From Burkholderia sp. PAMC 26561 (GTDB lineage Bacteria > Pseudomonadota > Gammaproteobacteria > Burkholderiales > Burkholderiaceae), in NCBI RefSeq assembly GCF_001557535.2, contig NZ_CP014308.1:558001-622000 (forward strand): 64,000 nucleotides of DNA. Direction: 5' to 3'. How positions within the stretch are numbered: position 1 is the first letter of the stretch; every line of letters begins with the position of its first letter. Positions 9,010 through 17,379 of this stretch are shown piece after piece. The notes under the pieces are model-generated. The model was not told where the DNA came from and did not search any database. It was given only the letters and a program-made list of their open reading frames with translations. The position numbers and the translations under genes were made by a program.

Positions 9010-9258
9010 ATGCGGGCAGTACTCAATCGTGCCTATCCAAGCGTCGGCAACGACAGTGATATTGACCACTGGCAATTTGATTTCTCCCTCGTCGATTCGA
9101 ACGGTGTGGTTCTGTACGACACGATTGACATAGCGACTGTCCGAACGGTCTCACAAAAGCATTCGGTCGGATCATTTCAGGCCATGTGTAAGGCGATCCT
9201 AGGGACCGCCGCCCGCGATTTTCATCGCTTGGTAGGACAAGAATTTGCCAGCGAATGA
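9010..9258 (+). CDS. Hypothetical protein downstream of the SOS-boxed gene
   Basis: The protein is 82 aa and starts two bases after the DUF3717-like stop, so it is probably co-transcribed from the LexA-controlled promoter. It reads WQFDFSLVDSNGVVLYDT and ends in a helix. No family is recognised. Its 3' end overlaps the convergent frame at 9222-9509. Confidence 0.6.
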   Translation: MRAVLNRAYPSVGNDSDIDHWQFDFSLVDSNGVVLYDTIDIATVRTVSQKHSVGSFQAMCKAILGTAARDFHRLVGQEFASE

Positions 9259-9509
9259 GAGTTCAGTTGGATGAGTATCTGGAGATGCTGTCGGGTATTA
9301 TCATTCTTGAGCGAAGCGTCGACAGCAAGTTCAAACACACTGCTCCATAGCCACACGGCGCGTCGATCGATTTCGTTTTGTTTCGGGGAAGGTCTTCCAA
9401 CCAAGCACGTCGCGCCATGCATCTGCCACGGATCGGCTCGGCCCACCACCAAACCAAGATAGCAGGCCACTTTCAGTGGCTCCGCCTCGCTAATCTCCTC
9501 GATCTCCAT
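9222..9509 (-). CDS. Hypothetical protein (tentative)
   Basis: The protein is 95 aa starting MEIEEISEAEPLKVACYLG, with VVGRADPWQMHGATCL and WLWSSVFELAVDASL. Composition looks coding and the frame lies downstream of the response regulator on the same strand. It overlaps the convergent gene ending at 9258 by 37 bases. No family is recognised. Confidence 0.35.
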   Translation of the reverse strand: MEIEEISEAEPLKVACYLGLVVGRADPWQMHGATCLVGRPSPKQNEIDRRAVWLWSSVFELAVDASLKNDNTRQHLQILIQLNSHSLANSCPTKR

Positions 9510-9538
9510 CTTCAGAAGGTTGCAGCGCAACGCTGCGG

Positions 9539-9937
9539 CTAAATCAAACCCTCTGCTGCCCCGGGCGCTGTAGGAGACAAACCTGCTGCTGTTTGCCACT
9601 CTTGCAGAACCCGCACCAGTAAATCGAAGGTAATGGGCTTATGAAGATACCCATCGAATGCGGCAAAATCGTCGTCCCCTAGATCGGCCCGGCCTGTAAT
9701 GGCAATCATATATGCGTCTTGTGAAGCTCCTTCGCTACGGAGGCTCTCACACGCCACTCTGCCGTCACCATCGGGCAGCTCGACATCCGCCAAAATGAAA
9801 TCAAACGGACGTGAGTAAGCGAGAGCGCGCGCTGTTTCACAATCGTGCGCGACCGTGACAGCGTGTCCAAGCTTTTCAGCAAGCGCTGCAAGACTGGCGG
9901 CGAGATCGCGGTCATCATCAAGTATGAGAATTTGCAT
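9539..9937 (-). CDS. Single-domain response regulator (receiver only)
   Basis: The protein is 132 aa and is only a receiver domain: acidic DDD at 7-9, phospho-acceptor D51 in DFILADVELPDGDG, a conserved T in MIAITGRA and K in YLHKPITF. There is no output domain, so it likely acts in a phosphorelay or as a phosphate sink for one of the kinases in this window. AAGGAGACCAC precedes the ATG at 9937; a longer upstream frame lacks a ribosome site. Confidence 0.88.
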   Translation of the reverse strand: MQILILDDDRDLAASLAALAEKLGHAVTVAHDCETARALAYSRPFDFILADVELPDGDGRVACESLRSEGASQDAYMIAITGRADLGDDDFAAFDGYLHKPITFDLLVRVLQEWQTAAGLSPTAPGAAEGLI

Positions 9938-10196
9938 GTGGTCTCCTTGGTCTTTGAAAGCGGACGCATTTACACGCAAAAAGAATGCCAAACGCGCTTC
10001 AGACCTTAACCGATTCTTCTGCATAACCAATGGCTTAAGCTCAGCATGACGCCCGTCGCGTTCCGCTGATCACCTTGGCGCAGCTAGAGGCAAATACCCC
10101 TGAAAACTTGCAGGCAAATATCGGTGTGGAATAGGAGAAAGGCGCCTTTAGCCTTAAATCTGATTTGGACCTAATTTTTGCCAGTAGCTATAAAAG

Positions 10197-10212
10197 CTGT
10201 ATATATGTACAG
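10197..10212. promoter_or_regulatory. LexA (SOS) box of imuA
   Basis: CTGTATATATGTACAG fits CTG-N10-CAG with an AT-rich core. It ends only eight bases before the imuA ATG, so bound LexA would block transcription or its start site. Confidence 0.85.
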
Positions 10213-10220
10213 TATTTTGC

Positions 10221-10931
10221 ATGAGCGCTTTACCGAACCATATCGAATCGATCCACCCAAGCCTTTGGCGAGGGACGCAATTGGCGCGCGCCCATGAGCG
10301 GACTGTGGACACGAGTTACGCCGCACTATCAGCCGAGCTGCCTGGCGGCGGCTGGCCGCTGGGAACCATGACCGAGCTGCTTTTACAGCAGCCGGGGATC
10401 GGCGAAATGCGCCTGCTGGGTCCCGCCATGGCGGCGTTATCGGATAAGCGCCCGATTGCACTGATCGCCCCGCAGCAGATTCCGAATGCGCATGGCTACG
10501 CCTTTATGGGCATAGATCCGAGCAAGCTCATGTGGCTTAAGGCTGCTAAATCGTCCGATGCGCTGTGGGGCGCGGAACAGATCCTGAGAGCAGGCAGCTG
10601 CGGCGCCCTCGTGCTCTGGCAGCAACATATCCGCGCCGAGTCGCTCAGGCGCCTGCTGCTGGCCGCACAAAGCTCCGAGATGCTGTTCGTCGTCATGCGG
10701 CCGCTGGCGCGTGCCCAGGACTCGTCGCCTGCGCCGCTTAGACTTGCTGTTCGAGGCGTCGCTGAAGGCATCGCCGTCGAACTGATCAAGCGGAAAGGCC
10801 CCGCGGCGCCGACGCCGATCATGGTCAAACTCTCTCCGTCGCCCAATTTGATCAGCGAGCATCGTCGCGTCCAGCGGCGCACGGTCGAACTGCCCACGCC
10901 TGCGCTCGAGCACGCCGCGATCACCGAATAG
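10221..10931 (+). CDS. imuA: ImuA, translesion-synthesis associated RecA-like protein
   Basis: The protein is 236 aa. Signatures are HPSLWRGTQLARA, the RecA/SulA-like LPGGGWPLGTMTELL, GIGEMRLLGPAMAAL and APQQIPNAHGYAFMGID. ImuA partners ImuB and DnaE2 in error-prone repair. No imuB or dnaE2 follows: the next genes are a 48-residue frame and H-NS. A LexA box overlaps the promoter. It is therefore an orphan imuA beside umuDC, and both mutagenesis systems appear mixed in one SOS block. Confidence 0.9.
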   Translation: MSALPNHIESIHPSLWRGTQLARAHERTVDTSYAALSAELPGGGWPLGTMTELLLQQPGIGEMRLLGPAMAALSDKRPIALIAPQQIPNAHGYAFMGIDPSKLMWLKAAKSSDALWGAEQILRAGSCGALVLWQQHIRAESLRRLLLAAQSSEMLFVVMRPLARAQDSSPAPLRLAVRGVAEGIAVELIKRKGPAAPTPIMVKLSPSPNLISEHRRVQRRTVELPTPALEHAAITE

Positions 10932-10951
10932 TTCGTACCGAGATCGATGCG

Positions 10952-11098
10952 ATGCCCAAAACCCTCCCTAAGTTCGCACCACTAAGCCTAAAGGAACTTC
11001 GTTCGCTCTGGAAAAAATACCGAGGCAACGAAGATATCGAGCGGCTCGTGTTGGAGGTTCAGTTCAGCCTGCATTGGTCGACTGAAGGGGGCCCATGA
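10952..11098 (+). CDS. Small protein downstream of imuA
   Basis: The protein is 48 aa: MPKTLPKFAPLSLKELRSLWKKY, then NEDIERLVLEVQFSLHW. It starts 20 bases after the imuA stop on the same strand, so it probably shares the SOS promoter. The helical, charged composition looks coding. No family is recognised. Confidence 0.5.
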   Translation: MPKTLPKFAPLSLKELRSLWKKYRGNEDIERLVLEVQFSLHWSTEGGP

Positions 11099-11224
11099 CG
11101 CACATCGAGGCGGGTTCGATAAATGTTGGAACTACAACGACTTATGGGCTTTCAAGTGATGTTGTCCACAACGCTGTCCACAAATTGTGTGGTCAACATC
11201 GTGGATTCGATATCGTGGCGAAGG

Positions 11225-11524
11225 TCAGTCAGTGATAGCGAATTTGTCGCGATCCTGGCCCGCGATCCAGCGAGGCGGCTTTCCACGACCGCTCCAGGTC
11301 GCGCCCGATGCGGGATCACGATATTTCGCAGCGACAGGCTTCGATTGCTTCCGCGGGCCGCGGCTACTGCGTGGCTCGAGCTCTTCGGGCTTGACTTCGT
11401 ATAGGGCCATTTGCTCGCGGATCCATTCGATCGCGTCACCGCGCTCGGCGTTTCTCAGTTCTTCAATCTGCTTTTCCAGTGCTTCACGTTGCGCAAGCAG
11501 GGCGCGGTATCCAGTGTCCGTCAT
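11225..11524 (-). CDS. H-NS family nucleoid protein
   Basis: The protein is 99 aa with an N-terminal coiled-coil (residues 5-45, REALEKQIEELRNAERGDAI) and a C-terminal DNA-binding domain, KYRDPASGATWSGRGKPPRWI. The core motif of H-NS-type minor-groove binding (TWxGRGKxPxW) is intact. These proteins silence AT-rich horizontally acquired DNA. It fits the mosaic setting. Confidence 0.93.
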   Translation of the reverse strand: MTDTGYRALLAQREALEKQIEELRNAERGDAIEWIREQMALYEVKPEELEPRSSRGPRKQSKPVAAKYRDPASGATWSGRGKPPRWIAGQDRDKFAITD

Positions 11525-11713
11525 GTGGGTCGTGTTTTCTTCTATGATTAGTAATGTGAGTTCGACCGATCATGGCTCCGGCCGTTCCAAAACGAGATAC
11601 GGCAAAACGGTTATCGCGCGCCGCTCTGAACCGATTGTACGTTGACTAGGCCGTGTTACGACAAAGCGCAGTCGACCCTTGGACAATCCGATGTTAGGTC
11701 AGGACAAAATTAA

Positions 11714-11999
11714 ATGAGCACGCAATTGAGCAATCGGTGCAGGACATCCCTATACCGTGTGATATACGGTAAGCCCAACAGTAACGAGGAACGCATCGTC
11801 TTCCTGATGGCCGGCAGCCGAGAAGCTGCGTCCAAGCGGGCGACATCTGTACTTGCGGCGCTCTTTGACATCGAGCCGCCGAAGTCTATTGTACAACCTC
11901 GCGTCCTTCGTCGACCTGGTCGATTCGGGCGTGAGTGACGACGAAGACTTCGTATTTTCGAACTGGGTTGGAAGGGACCATGGTCAGTGTATGGGCTGA
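11714..11999 (+). pseudogene. Hypothetical protein gene with one frameshift
   Basis: The first frame gives MSTQLSNRCRTSLYRVIYGK and FDIEPPK. From about 11890 the second frame continues LYNLASFVDLVDSGVSDDED and ends FSNWVGRDHGQCMG at 11997. Both halves look coding and join to about 95 aa with a single base change. The family is not recognised. Confidence 0.5.
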
Positions 12000-12111
12000 A
12001 CACCCCCTGTTCCTCACCGACGATTCATCGCTCCTTGGCAAGTGGGCCGAACTCTACGCGGACCTCGCCAGCGCGACGGCAGTGGAAGCAATCAGACGTG
12101 CTCGCTCTTGA
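11980..12111 (+). CDS. Small protein overlapping the preceding gene
   Basis: The protein is 43 aa: MVSVWAEHPLFLTDDSSLLG, then KWAELYADLASATAVEAIRR. GGAAGGG lies just before the ATG. It overlaps the end of the preceding frame by 20 bases, suggesting translational coupling. No family is recognised. Confidence 0.45.
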   Translation: MVSVWAEHPLFLTDDSSLLGKWAELYADLASATAVEAIRRARS

Positions 12112-12234
12112 ACGTATCCCGCAGCCACGCTGCTGTTAACTTCACTCGGTGAACCTAGTCGGCCTTCTGAATGGAGGTTCGAGTGGCGATCTATGCGTCT
12201 ACGCTCACCGAACGTATTCGCGGTTCTCCTCGGC

Positions 12235-13190
12235 TCAAGCTGCAAGCCGATACTCGTAATACGGCTGATGACGATCGTCGAGAATGGCGTACTGAGCCGC
12301 AGGTTAGCCGGGTCCGGATTGAGCCAGGCGTTTATGTTCTCAGGCTTGATCGGGACGATACAGCGGTCGTGGCCAGCAAGGGCGATTTCCGCAGGGGGAT
12401 CGTCGGTGACGGCCGCAAACGACAACAGATCCGGCTCACCTTTGCCTGTCCACTTCGACCAAGGCAAGCGATCAGCATGTCCGCGGCGGATTGGGCTTGA
12501 ACTCGAGCACAAGGTTTTCTTCTTTCTCGCCTTCAGCCAACTCACGAGCCTCGACACGGTGACGCGGTACGTTTTCATAAAACGCGCTCACTAGCATCAC
12601 GCCATGTGTGTATCCGAAGAGCCCCTTCCAGAACCCTTCGAGGTTGTCTCGTCTCGCGTTGTACGTTCCGGGGTACTTGGTGTCGTAGAACGCCGGCTTG
12701 CCGGCGGGACGACATTGATAACGCATTGGCTTCACCACAAGCTGACCATTTTCGACAACCATCACCGGCGCGTATTGCCCAGGAAAGATCCGTGAGTCAC
12801 GATCCTTCAGTTCGGTGCGGTTGATGTCCTCCAGCTTGCCGCGGATCCAAGCGATCTTGTCGATCGCAATCCGCTGGCTTTCGGTCGCCGCTTTGGTGGT
12901 CTTTGTCAGCAGCGTACGCTCGGCGTCGGCCAAGCGTGTGCGTTGTTTAAACAAGTCCTCTTCGAGCTTCGTCATTTGATCAGCTGAAAACTCGACGATT
13001 GCTTCTTTGATACGCGCTTCTGCATCGTTTGCGGCAGCAGGAAAGGCACTTCCATTCCCTTGGGAATTTTCGATTTGCTGCCACTTCGGCGGTCCCAAAA
13101 CAGTCGAAAGAATTCATCGATGTCAATGTCCGCGCCATAGACGTGCACGTATTTGCGATAGTCCGCGGTGATCTGAGCCGAGTAACACAT
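12235..13190 (-). pseudogene. SOS response-associated peptidase (SRAP/HMCES-type), several frameshifts
   Basis: The gene begins MCYSAQI with the catalytic Cys2 exposed after Met removal. It continues in successive frames through MRYQCRPAGKPAFYD, PGTYNARRDNLEGFW, HGVMLVSAFYE, LLSFAAVTDDPP and AGHDRCIVPIKPENI, then ILDDRHQPYYEYRLAA. These are the hallmark motifs of SRAP proteins, which crosslink to abasic sites in single-stranded DNA. Frame changes lie near 13050, 12482, 12461 and 12300; most are restored by one base. The position beside umuDC supports an SOS role. Confidence 0.8.
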
Positions 13191-13282
13191 GACGAATGCT
13201 CTCCATCTCCTGTTCGTGAACCATGATACCCGCGTGACCAGCGCTGGTCGAAGAGGTGATCACCCTTCTCCACCGACCAGTC

Positions 13283-14553
13283 CTATCGCACAATGGGAAG
13301 TGCTGCCCAGTCAGACGTGTACGCGGGACTGCGCCTGTCCTGATTCATGTGCCATGTTCTGCGCTGCTCAACCGCGCCGACCTTCAATGTCCCACGTCCG
13401 TACTTGTCGTTGATCGCATCAAGTGCAACCATCATCTTCGCTTGCCGACTGGCATCGCGACCGAAGAGCTCGCCTTGCTCAATTGAGATCGATTGCAATT
13501 CGTGAAGCAGCACCCCGGCCTTCGCATACCGGAAACCCTCCCGATAGATCTGACGCAGTCCGAACAACGCCAAGTCGACCAACGTCAACGTGTCCGACGT
13601 GGGTGAAACGAGCGGGACATTGATGGCGCGGCTGTATTGCGGGTCGTCGCGTTTGAACGGACTTGTGCGAATGAAAACCTGGACCTGATTGGCGTGCAAC
13701 GCTTGCCGACGCAATCGCTCGGCCGCTGTCGCGACAAATTGCGTGACGGCCTGCGTCAGCTCATCGAGTGTATAGACGACATGACCGAAGCTGCGCGAGC
13801 AAAGCACTTGCTTTTGCGGCTGCCCCGCATCTTCAAACCCATAGCACGCGATGCCATTGAGCTCGAGCAAAGTCCGCTCGAGCACTACGGAAAACTGCTT
13901 TCGGATGAACGAAGGACTCACGCGTTTGAATTGCAGCACCGTTTCGACACCCATCTCATGCAGACGCGCGCCGATCTTGCGACCGACGCCCCAGACCTCG
14001 CCAACGTCCACGCTCGCAAAGATGTTGTCGCGCTCTTCTGCCGTCAGTATTCCGATATCACATACCCATGCCATAGGCGCCCCACATTCTTCTTCGCGAT
14101 GTGGTTCGCCATTTTCGCGAGCGTCTTTGTGGGACCGATGCCGATGCACGTGGGAATGCCGATCCACTGCAGCACCTGGGCGCGTATCTGAGGGCCATAG
14201 GTCGTCAGGTCACAGCGAAATCCGCCCAGGTCGAGAAAACATTCATCGATCGAATAGATCTCTTGGACGGGCGAATACTGGCCGATCACTGACATCATGC
14301 GGTCGCTGAGATCGGCATACAGCGCGTAATTTGAGCTGAGTGCGATAAGTCCGTTGGTGCGCTCGAGGTCGCGAATCTGGAAATACGGCTGCCCCATTCC
14401 CACTTTCAGGTCTTTCGCTTCCTGCGATCTCGCGACCGCGCACCCGTCGTTGTTGCTGAGCACGACAACAGGTTTTCCAACGAGTGACGGCTTGAAACAC
14501 CGCTCGCATGACACGTAAAAATTATTGCCGTCGATCAGGGCAAAGGTGGTCAT
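13283..14553 (-). pseudogene. umuC: UmuC, Y-family DNA polymerase V subunit, one frameshift
   Basis: The first part reads [20 protein letters not shown] with catalytic [18 protein letters not shown] with the acidic pair, and [17 protein letters not shown]. The second part resumes [29 protein letters not shown] and runs to the little-finger region. Adding one base to the CCC at 14065-14067 (GGG on the coding strand) joins the two into a protein of about 420 aa, the normal UmuC size. Its ATG overlaps the umuD stop by four bases. Confidence 0.88.
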
Positions 14554-14993
14554 CGACGTTTCTGCGGATGCAAAAGCTGACGCAAATTCCACGTGACCAC
14601 ACCCCATACGCTCATCTCCTGCCCTTCGACGAACGTGATCGGGGGATAGAGCGGGTTCGCGGCATGCAGACGAATGACACCCGAGCGTTTGTACAAGCGC
14701 TTGACCGTGAACTCATCATCGACGCAGGCAAGGACCACTCGACCATGCACCGGCTCGATTGAACGGTCAACGATGAGCCGGTCGCCGTCAAAGATCCTGG
14801 CATCGATCATCGAATCGCCTTCGACTTGGAACAGAAAAGTTGCGATCGGATTGAGCACCAGCACGTCATTAAGATCGATGCGCTTTTGCGTATGGTCCTG
14901 CGCAGGACTGGGAAATCCCGCCGGCACCTTCGCCAGCACTTCGATGAGAAATGAGCCTGCGGCGTCGGCGGTGATAGGGATCGGGCGGCTCAT
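14550..14993 (-). CDS. umuD: UmuD, self-cleaving S24 peptidase subunit of Pol V
   Basis: The protein is 147 aa. It has the Ala25-Gly26 cleavage site (VPAGFPSP), nucleophile Ser61 in VEGDSMIDA and general base Lys98 in FTVKRLY. These are one residue off E. coli UmuD (24-25, 60, 97). RecA-stimulated cleavage gives UmuD', which activates UmuC for lesion bypass. The stop overlaps the umuC start. A LexA box lies 12 bases upstream. Confidence 0.95.
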   Translation of the reverse strand: MSRPIPITADAAGSFLIEVLAKVPAGFPSPAQDHTQKRIDLNDVLVLNPIATFLFQVEGDSMIDARIFDGDRLIVDRSIEPVHGRVVLACVDDEFTVKRLYKRSGVIRLHAANPLYPPITFVEGQEMSVWGVVTWNLRQLLHPQKRR

Positions 14994-15005
14994 GGACAGA
15001 CAACA

Positions 15006-15021
15006 CTGTATGGATGTACAG
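15006..15021. promoter_or_regulatory. LexA (SOS) box of umuDC
   Basis: CTGTATGGATGTACAG fits CTG-N10-CAG. It lies between divergent umuD (start 14993) and the gene at 15083 and may control both. Confidence 0.85.
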
Positions 15022-15082
15022 TATTCTATAACGGGTTTTGAAACGCTGAATTGCCCCTTTTTTGTCGATTACGGAGGCTGTT

Positions 15083-15313
15083 ATGGATATGCTTGTTCGG
15101 CGAACGCATCCTATGCCGAAGATGGCGGCCTTTGTAGCGGAGCTGCGAGCGGCCTTTGGCGACTCGGTGGACGAAGCGGTGTCTCGCGGGAAGAGCGGCG
15201 AGCCGACGTTTTACGCACGTGAAAACGGGCGCACGGTCGGAACGCCGCCAAGCGACCACTACAACGTGTGGAAGGGAGGACGTGCGCGATCGTCACTATT
15301 GCGACGGGTGTGA
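15083..15313 (+). CDS. Conserved small protein divergent from umuDC
   Basis: The protein is 76 aa: MPKMAAFVAELRAAFGD, then GKSGEPTFYARENGRTVGT. The pattern resembles a small conserved Burkholderiales hypothetical. GGAGGCTGTT precedes the ATG at 15083. It shares the intergenic LexA box with umuD, so SOS control is possible. Confidence 0.6.
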   Translation: MDMLVRRTHPMPKMAAFVAELRAAFGDSVDEAVSRGKSGEPTFYARENGRTVGTPPSDHYNVWKGGRARSSLLRRV

Positions 15314-15353
15314 CGGAAGTTGCATTGGCACCGCGATCAGGTGCAGTCAGCGC

Positions 15354-15745
15354 ATGACCCAAGCGATGCAAGGCCAACAGAAAACGCTAGACGAGGAGTT
15401 GCATGTTTTGTAGAGAATGAACGGCGCGCAGAATTGTTGTGCTTCCTGGTCGTGACCGCGGCAGCGTCGCATAGCTTGACTAGTGAATGGCGGGTCGACC
15501 ACGTGGTCGAGAGTTGCCGGCTCTGGCTCAGACGAAACGCTGTAAAGATGCCGTGGCTTGAGCGAGTCAACCTGGGGCAACTCGCACTACGACTCGCGAG
15601 ACGCGACCTGTTCAAAGCCAAGGTCGTGATCCGGCAGGCACACGTTCAAGCATTGTTCACGGGAGATATGGCGTTGAATCTATCAAGCACCATGGTTCAG
15701 CGCGTCTTGGCCATTTGCGCGGACGCGATCGCGCAGCGCCCGTAG
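15354..15745 (+). pseudogene. Hypothetical protein gene with one homopolymer frameshift
   Basis: The first frame reads MTQAMQGQQKTLDEELHV. Adding one T to TTTT at 15406-15409 continues into FVENERRAELLCFLVVTAAA and on to VVIRQAHVQALFTGDMALNL and the stop at 15743. The result is a helical protein of about 130 aa with no recognised family. Confidence 0.45.
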
Positions 15746-15911
15746 CAGCGTGCATATTGCTCACTGAACGGCGTAAGCAATTCCACTAAGTTGCATGCCG
15801 ACGGCATGGCACATCGCTACGGTGAGCCCATGAAGGGTTTTCTCAGGTCGATATGCGTTGCAGCACGCGTCGCGACGTACTTAAACTCGACTAAAAACGT
15901 CCCTAGCAGCG

Positions 15912-16346
15912 TCAGGTGGGATCTACCGTCAGCTGTTTTAGCAATGCAACGAGTTCGCTGGGCGGCTGACCTTTTTGGCAATAGGCATCAAACTCGTGGT
16001 CCATGAGATGACGTCGCACTTCGGTCTCGTCCAACGCAGTAAAGGCAACGATCGCGATATGACTCGTTTTTGTATCTCGGCGAATCACTAAAGCCGCTTC
16101 GAAACCCGTGCATCCCGGCGTCGAAATATCCATCAAGATGAGATGCGGCGTCCACGTTATGGCTACATCAACCGCCTGCCGTCCTCCGTAGGCGGTCCGG
16201 ATATCGAGGACCTCCAGATGCAAATACATCGCCAATGCATCCGCCGCGTTTTGATTGTCGTCTACCACTAGCACACGAAGGCGCGAGCCTGCAGCGCTTA
16301 CTCGGCGCTCGGTCCATATGTGGTTTCGTGCGGTTTCCCAGTTCAT
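15912..16346 (-). CDS. Single-domain response regulator, paralogue of 21074-21505
   Basis: The protein is 144 aa: VLVVDDNQNAADAL with the acidic pair D29-D30, phospho-acceptor D73 in HLILMDISTPG, then IVAFTALDE and a lysine in the unusual QKGQP segment. There is no output domain. The 21074-21505 gene shares the same N-tail, DDNQNAA, DH(E)FD and QKGQ motifs, so the two are paralogues. Start 16346 follows the conserved N-terminus. Confidence 0.85.
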   Translation of the reverse strand: MNWETARNHIWTERRVSAAGSRLRVLVVDDNQNAADALAMYLHLEVLDIRTAYGGRQAVDVAITWTPHLILMDISTPGCTGFEAALVIRRDTKTSHIAIVAFTALDETEVRRHLMDHEFDAYCQKGQPPSELVALLKQLTVDPT

Positions 16347-16563
16347 ACAACATCTCCAGCAGACGTTACGTTTCATACGTAGTTTCAGCAATTTGGAGAC
16401 CCAGGAACCCCAGTGAGGATATCTACTCGAGGCCAGCAGCAAGATACGGAGACGATTGACGAGCAATTCGGCAGCTGCTTTCAGCAATTCCATCAAATTA
16501 CGGCCCGGTAAAAATCACGGCCTGTTAATGTGAAACAATAGAGCACAGTCCTGAGGTCCATCG

Positions 16564-17367
16564 ATGAGCATCCAATCTCGCAACAACGTACACGTCAAGG
16601 GCGACGGGCCCTCTACGATTGTTTTCGCGCATGGATTTGGCTGCGACCAAAATATGTGGCGCCTTTTTGCACCGAGCTTCGCTGCCCGATATCAGGTCAT
16701 TTTGTTTGACCTCGTGGGCGGCGGCGATTCCGACCTCGCAGCCTACAACCGTGCCAAGTACGGGTCTCTTCACGGTTACGCATCAGACGTGCTGGAGATC
16801 GTCGAGGAATTCGCAACTGGCCCGGTGATTTACGTTGGACACTCGGTCAGCGCAATGATCGGCATGCTCGCTGCGATCGAGATGCCGGACAAGTTCGCAG
16901 CTAACGTCATGATCGGGCCTTCGCCCTCGTTTATCAACGACGGCGAATATGTCGGCGGCTTCGCACGCGCTGACATCGACGAACTGCTGCAAACACTGGA
17001 AAGCAACTACTTGGGCTGGTCGAGCACGATGGCACCTGCCATCATGGGGGCCTCGAACGGCCCCGAGATGGGCGAAGAACTGACCAACAGCTTTTGTCGC
17101 ACAAACCCTGAAATCGCCAAGCATTTTGCACGCGTGACGTTCCTTGCCGATCACCGTGCGGAGTTGTCGAAAGTGACTACGCCTACGCTGATAATACAAT
17201 CAGACGACGATCTGCTTGCGCCTGTGGGCGTCGGGCAATATATGCACGAGCGGATCGTCGGCAGCAGCCTGAGCGTGGTTCAGAACGTCGGCCACTGCCC
17301 ACACCTAAGTGCTCCGGGTCCAAGCAAAGATGCAACCGAAGCCTTTCTGGCAGGCCTCGGCTTGTGA
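16564..17367 (+). CDS. RsbQ-like alpha/beta hydrolase
   Basis: The protein is 267 aa. It has FAHGFGCDQNMWR near residue 23, nucleophile Ser94 in VGHSVSAMIG, an acidic cluster at 214-216 (QSDDDLLAP) and His244 in VGHCPHLS. This layout matches RsbQ of Bacillus and the related KAI2/D14 fold. In Bacillus, RsbQ is essential for RsbP, a PAS-domain phosphatase, probably by making a small ligand. Here a PAS hybrid kinase starts 12 bases after the stop, so the pairing is preserved with a kinase output. Confidence 0.88.
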   Translation: MSIQSRNNVHVKGDGPSTIVFAHGFGCDQNMWRLFAPSFAARYQVILFDLVGGGDSDLAAYNRAKYGSLHGYASDVLEIVEEFATGPVIYVGHSVSAMIGMLAAIEMPDKFAANVMIGPSPSFINDGEYVGGFARADIDELLQTLESNYLGWSSTMAPAIMGASNGPEMGEELTNSFCRTNPEIAKHFARVTFLADHRAELSKVTTPTLIIQSDDDLLAPVGVGQYMHERIVGSSLSVVQNVGHCPHLSAPGPSKDATEAFLAGLGL

Positions 17368-17379
17368 ACAGGCGACCTG

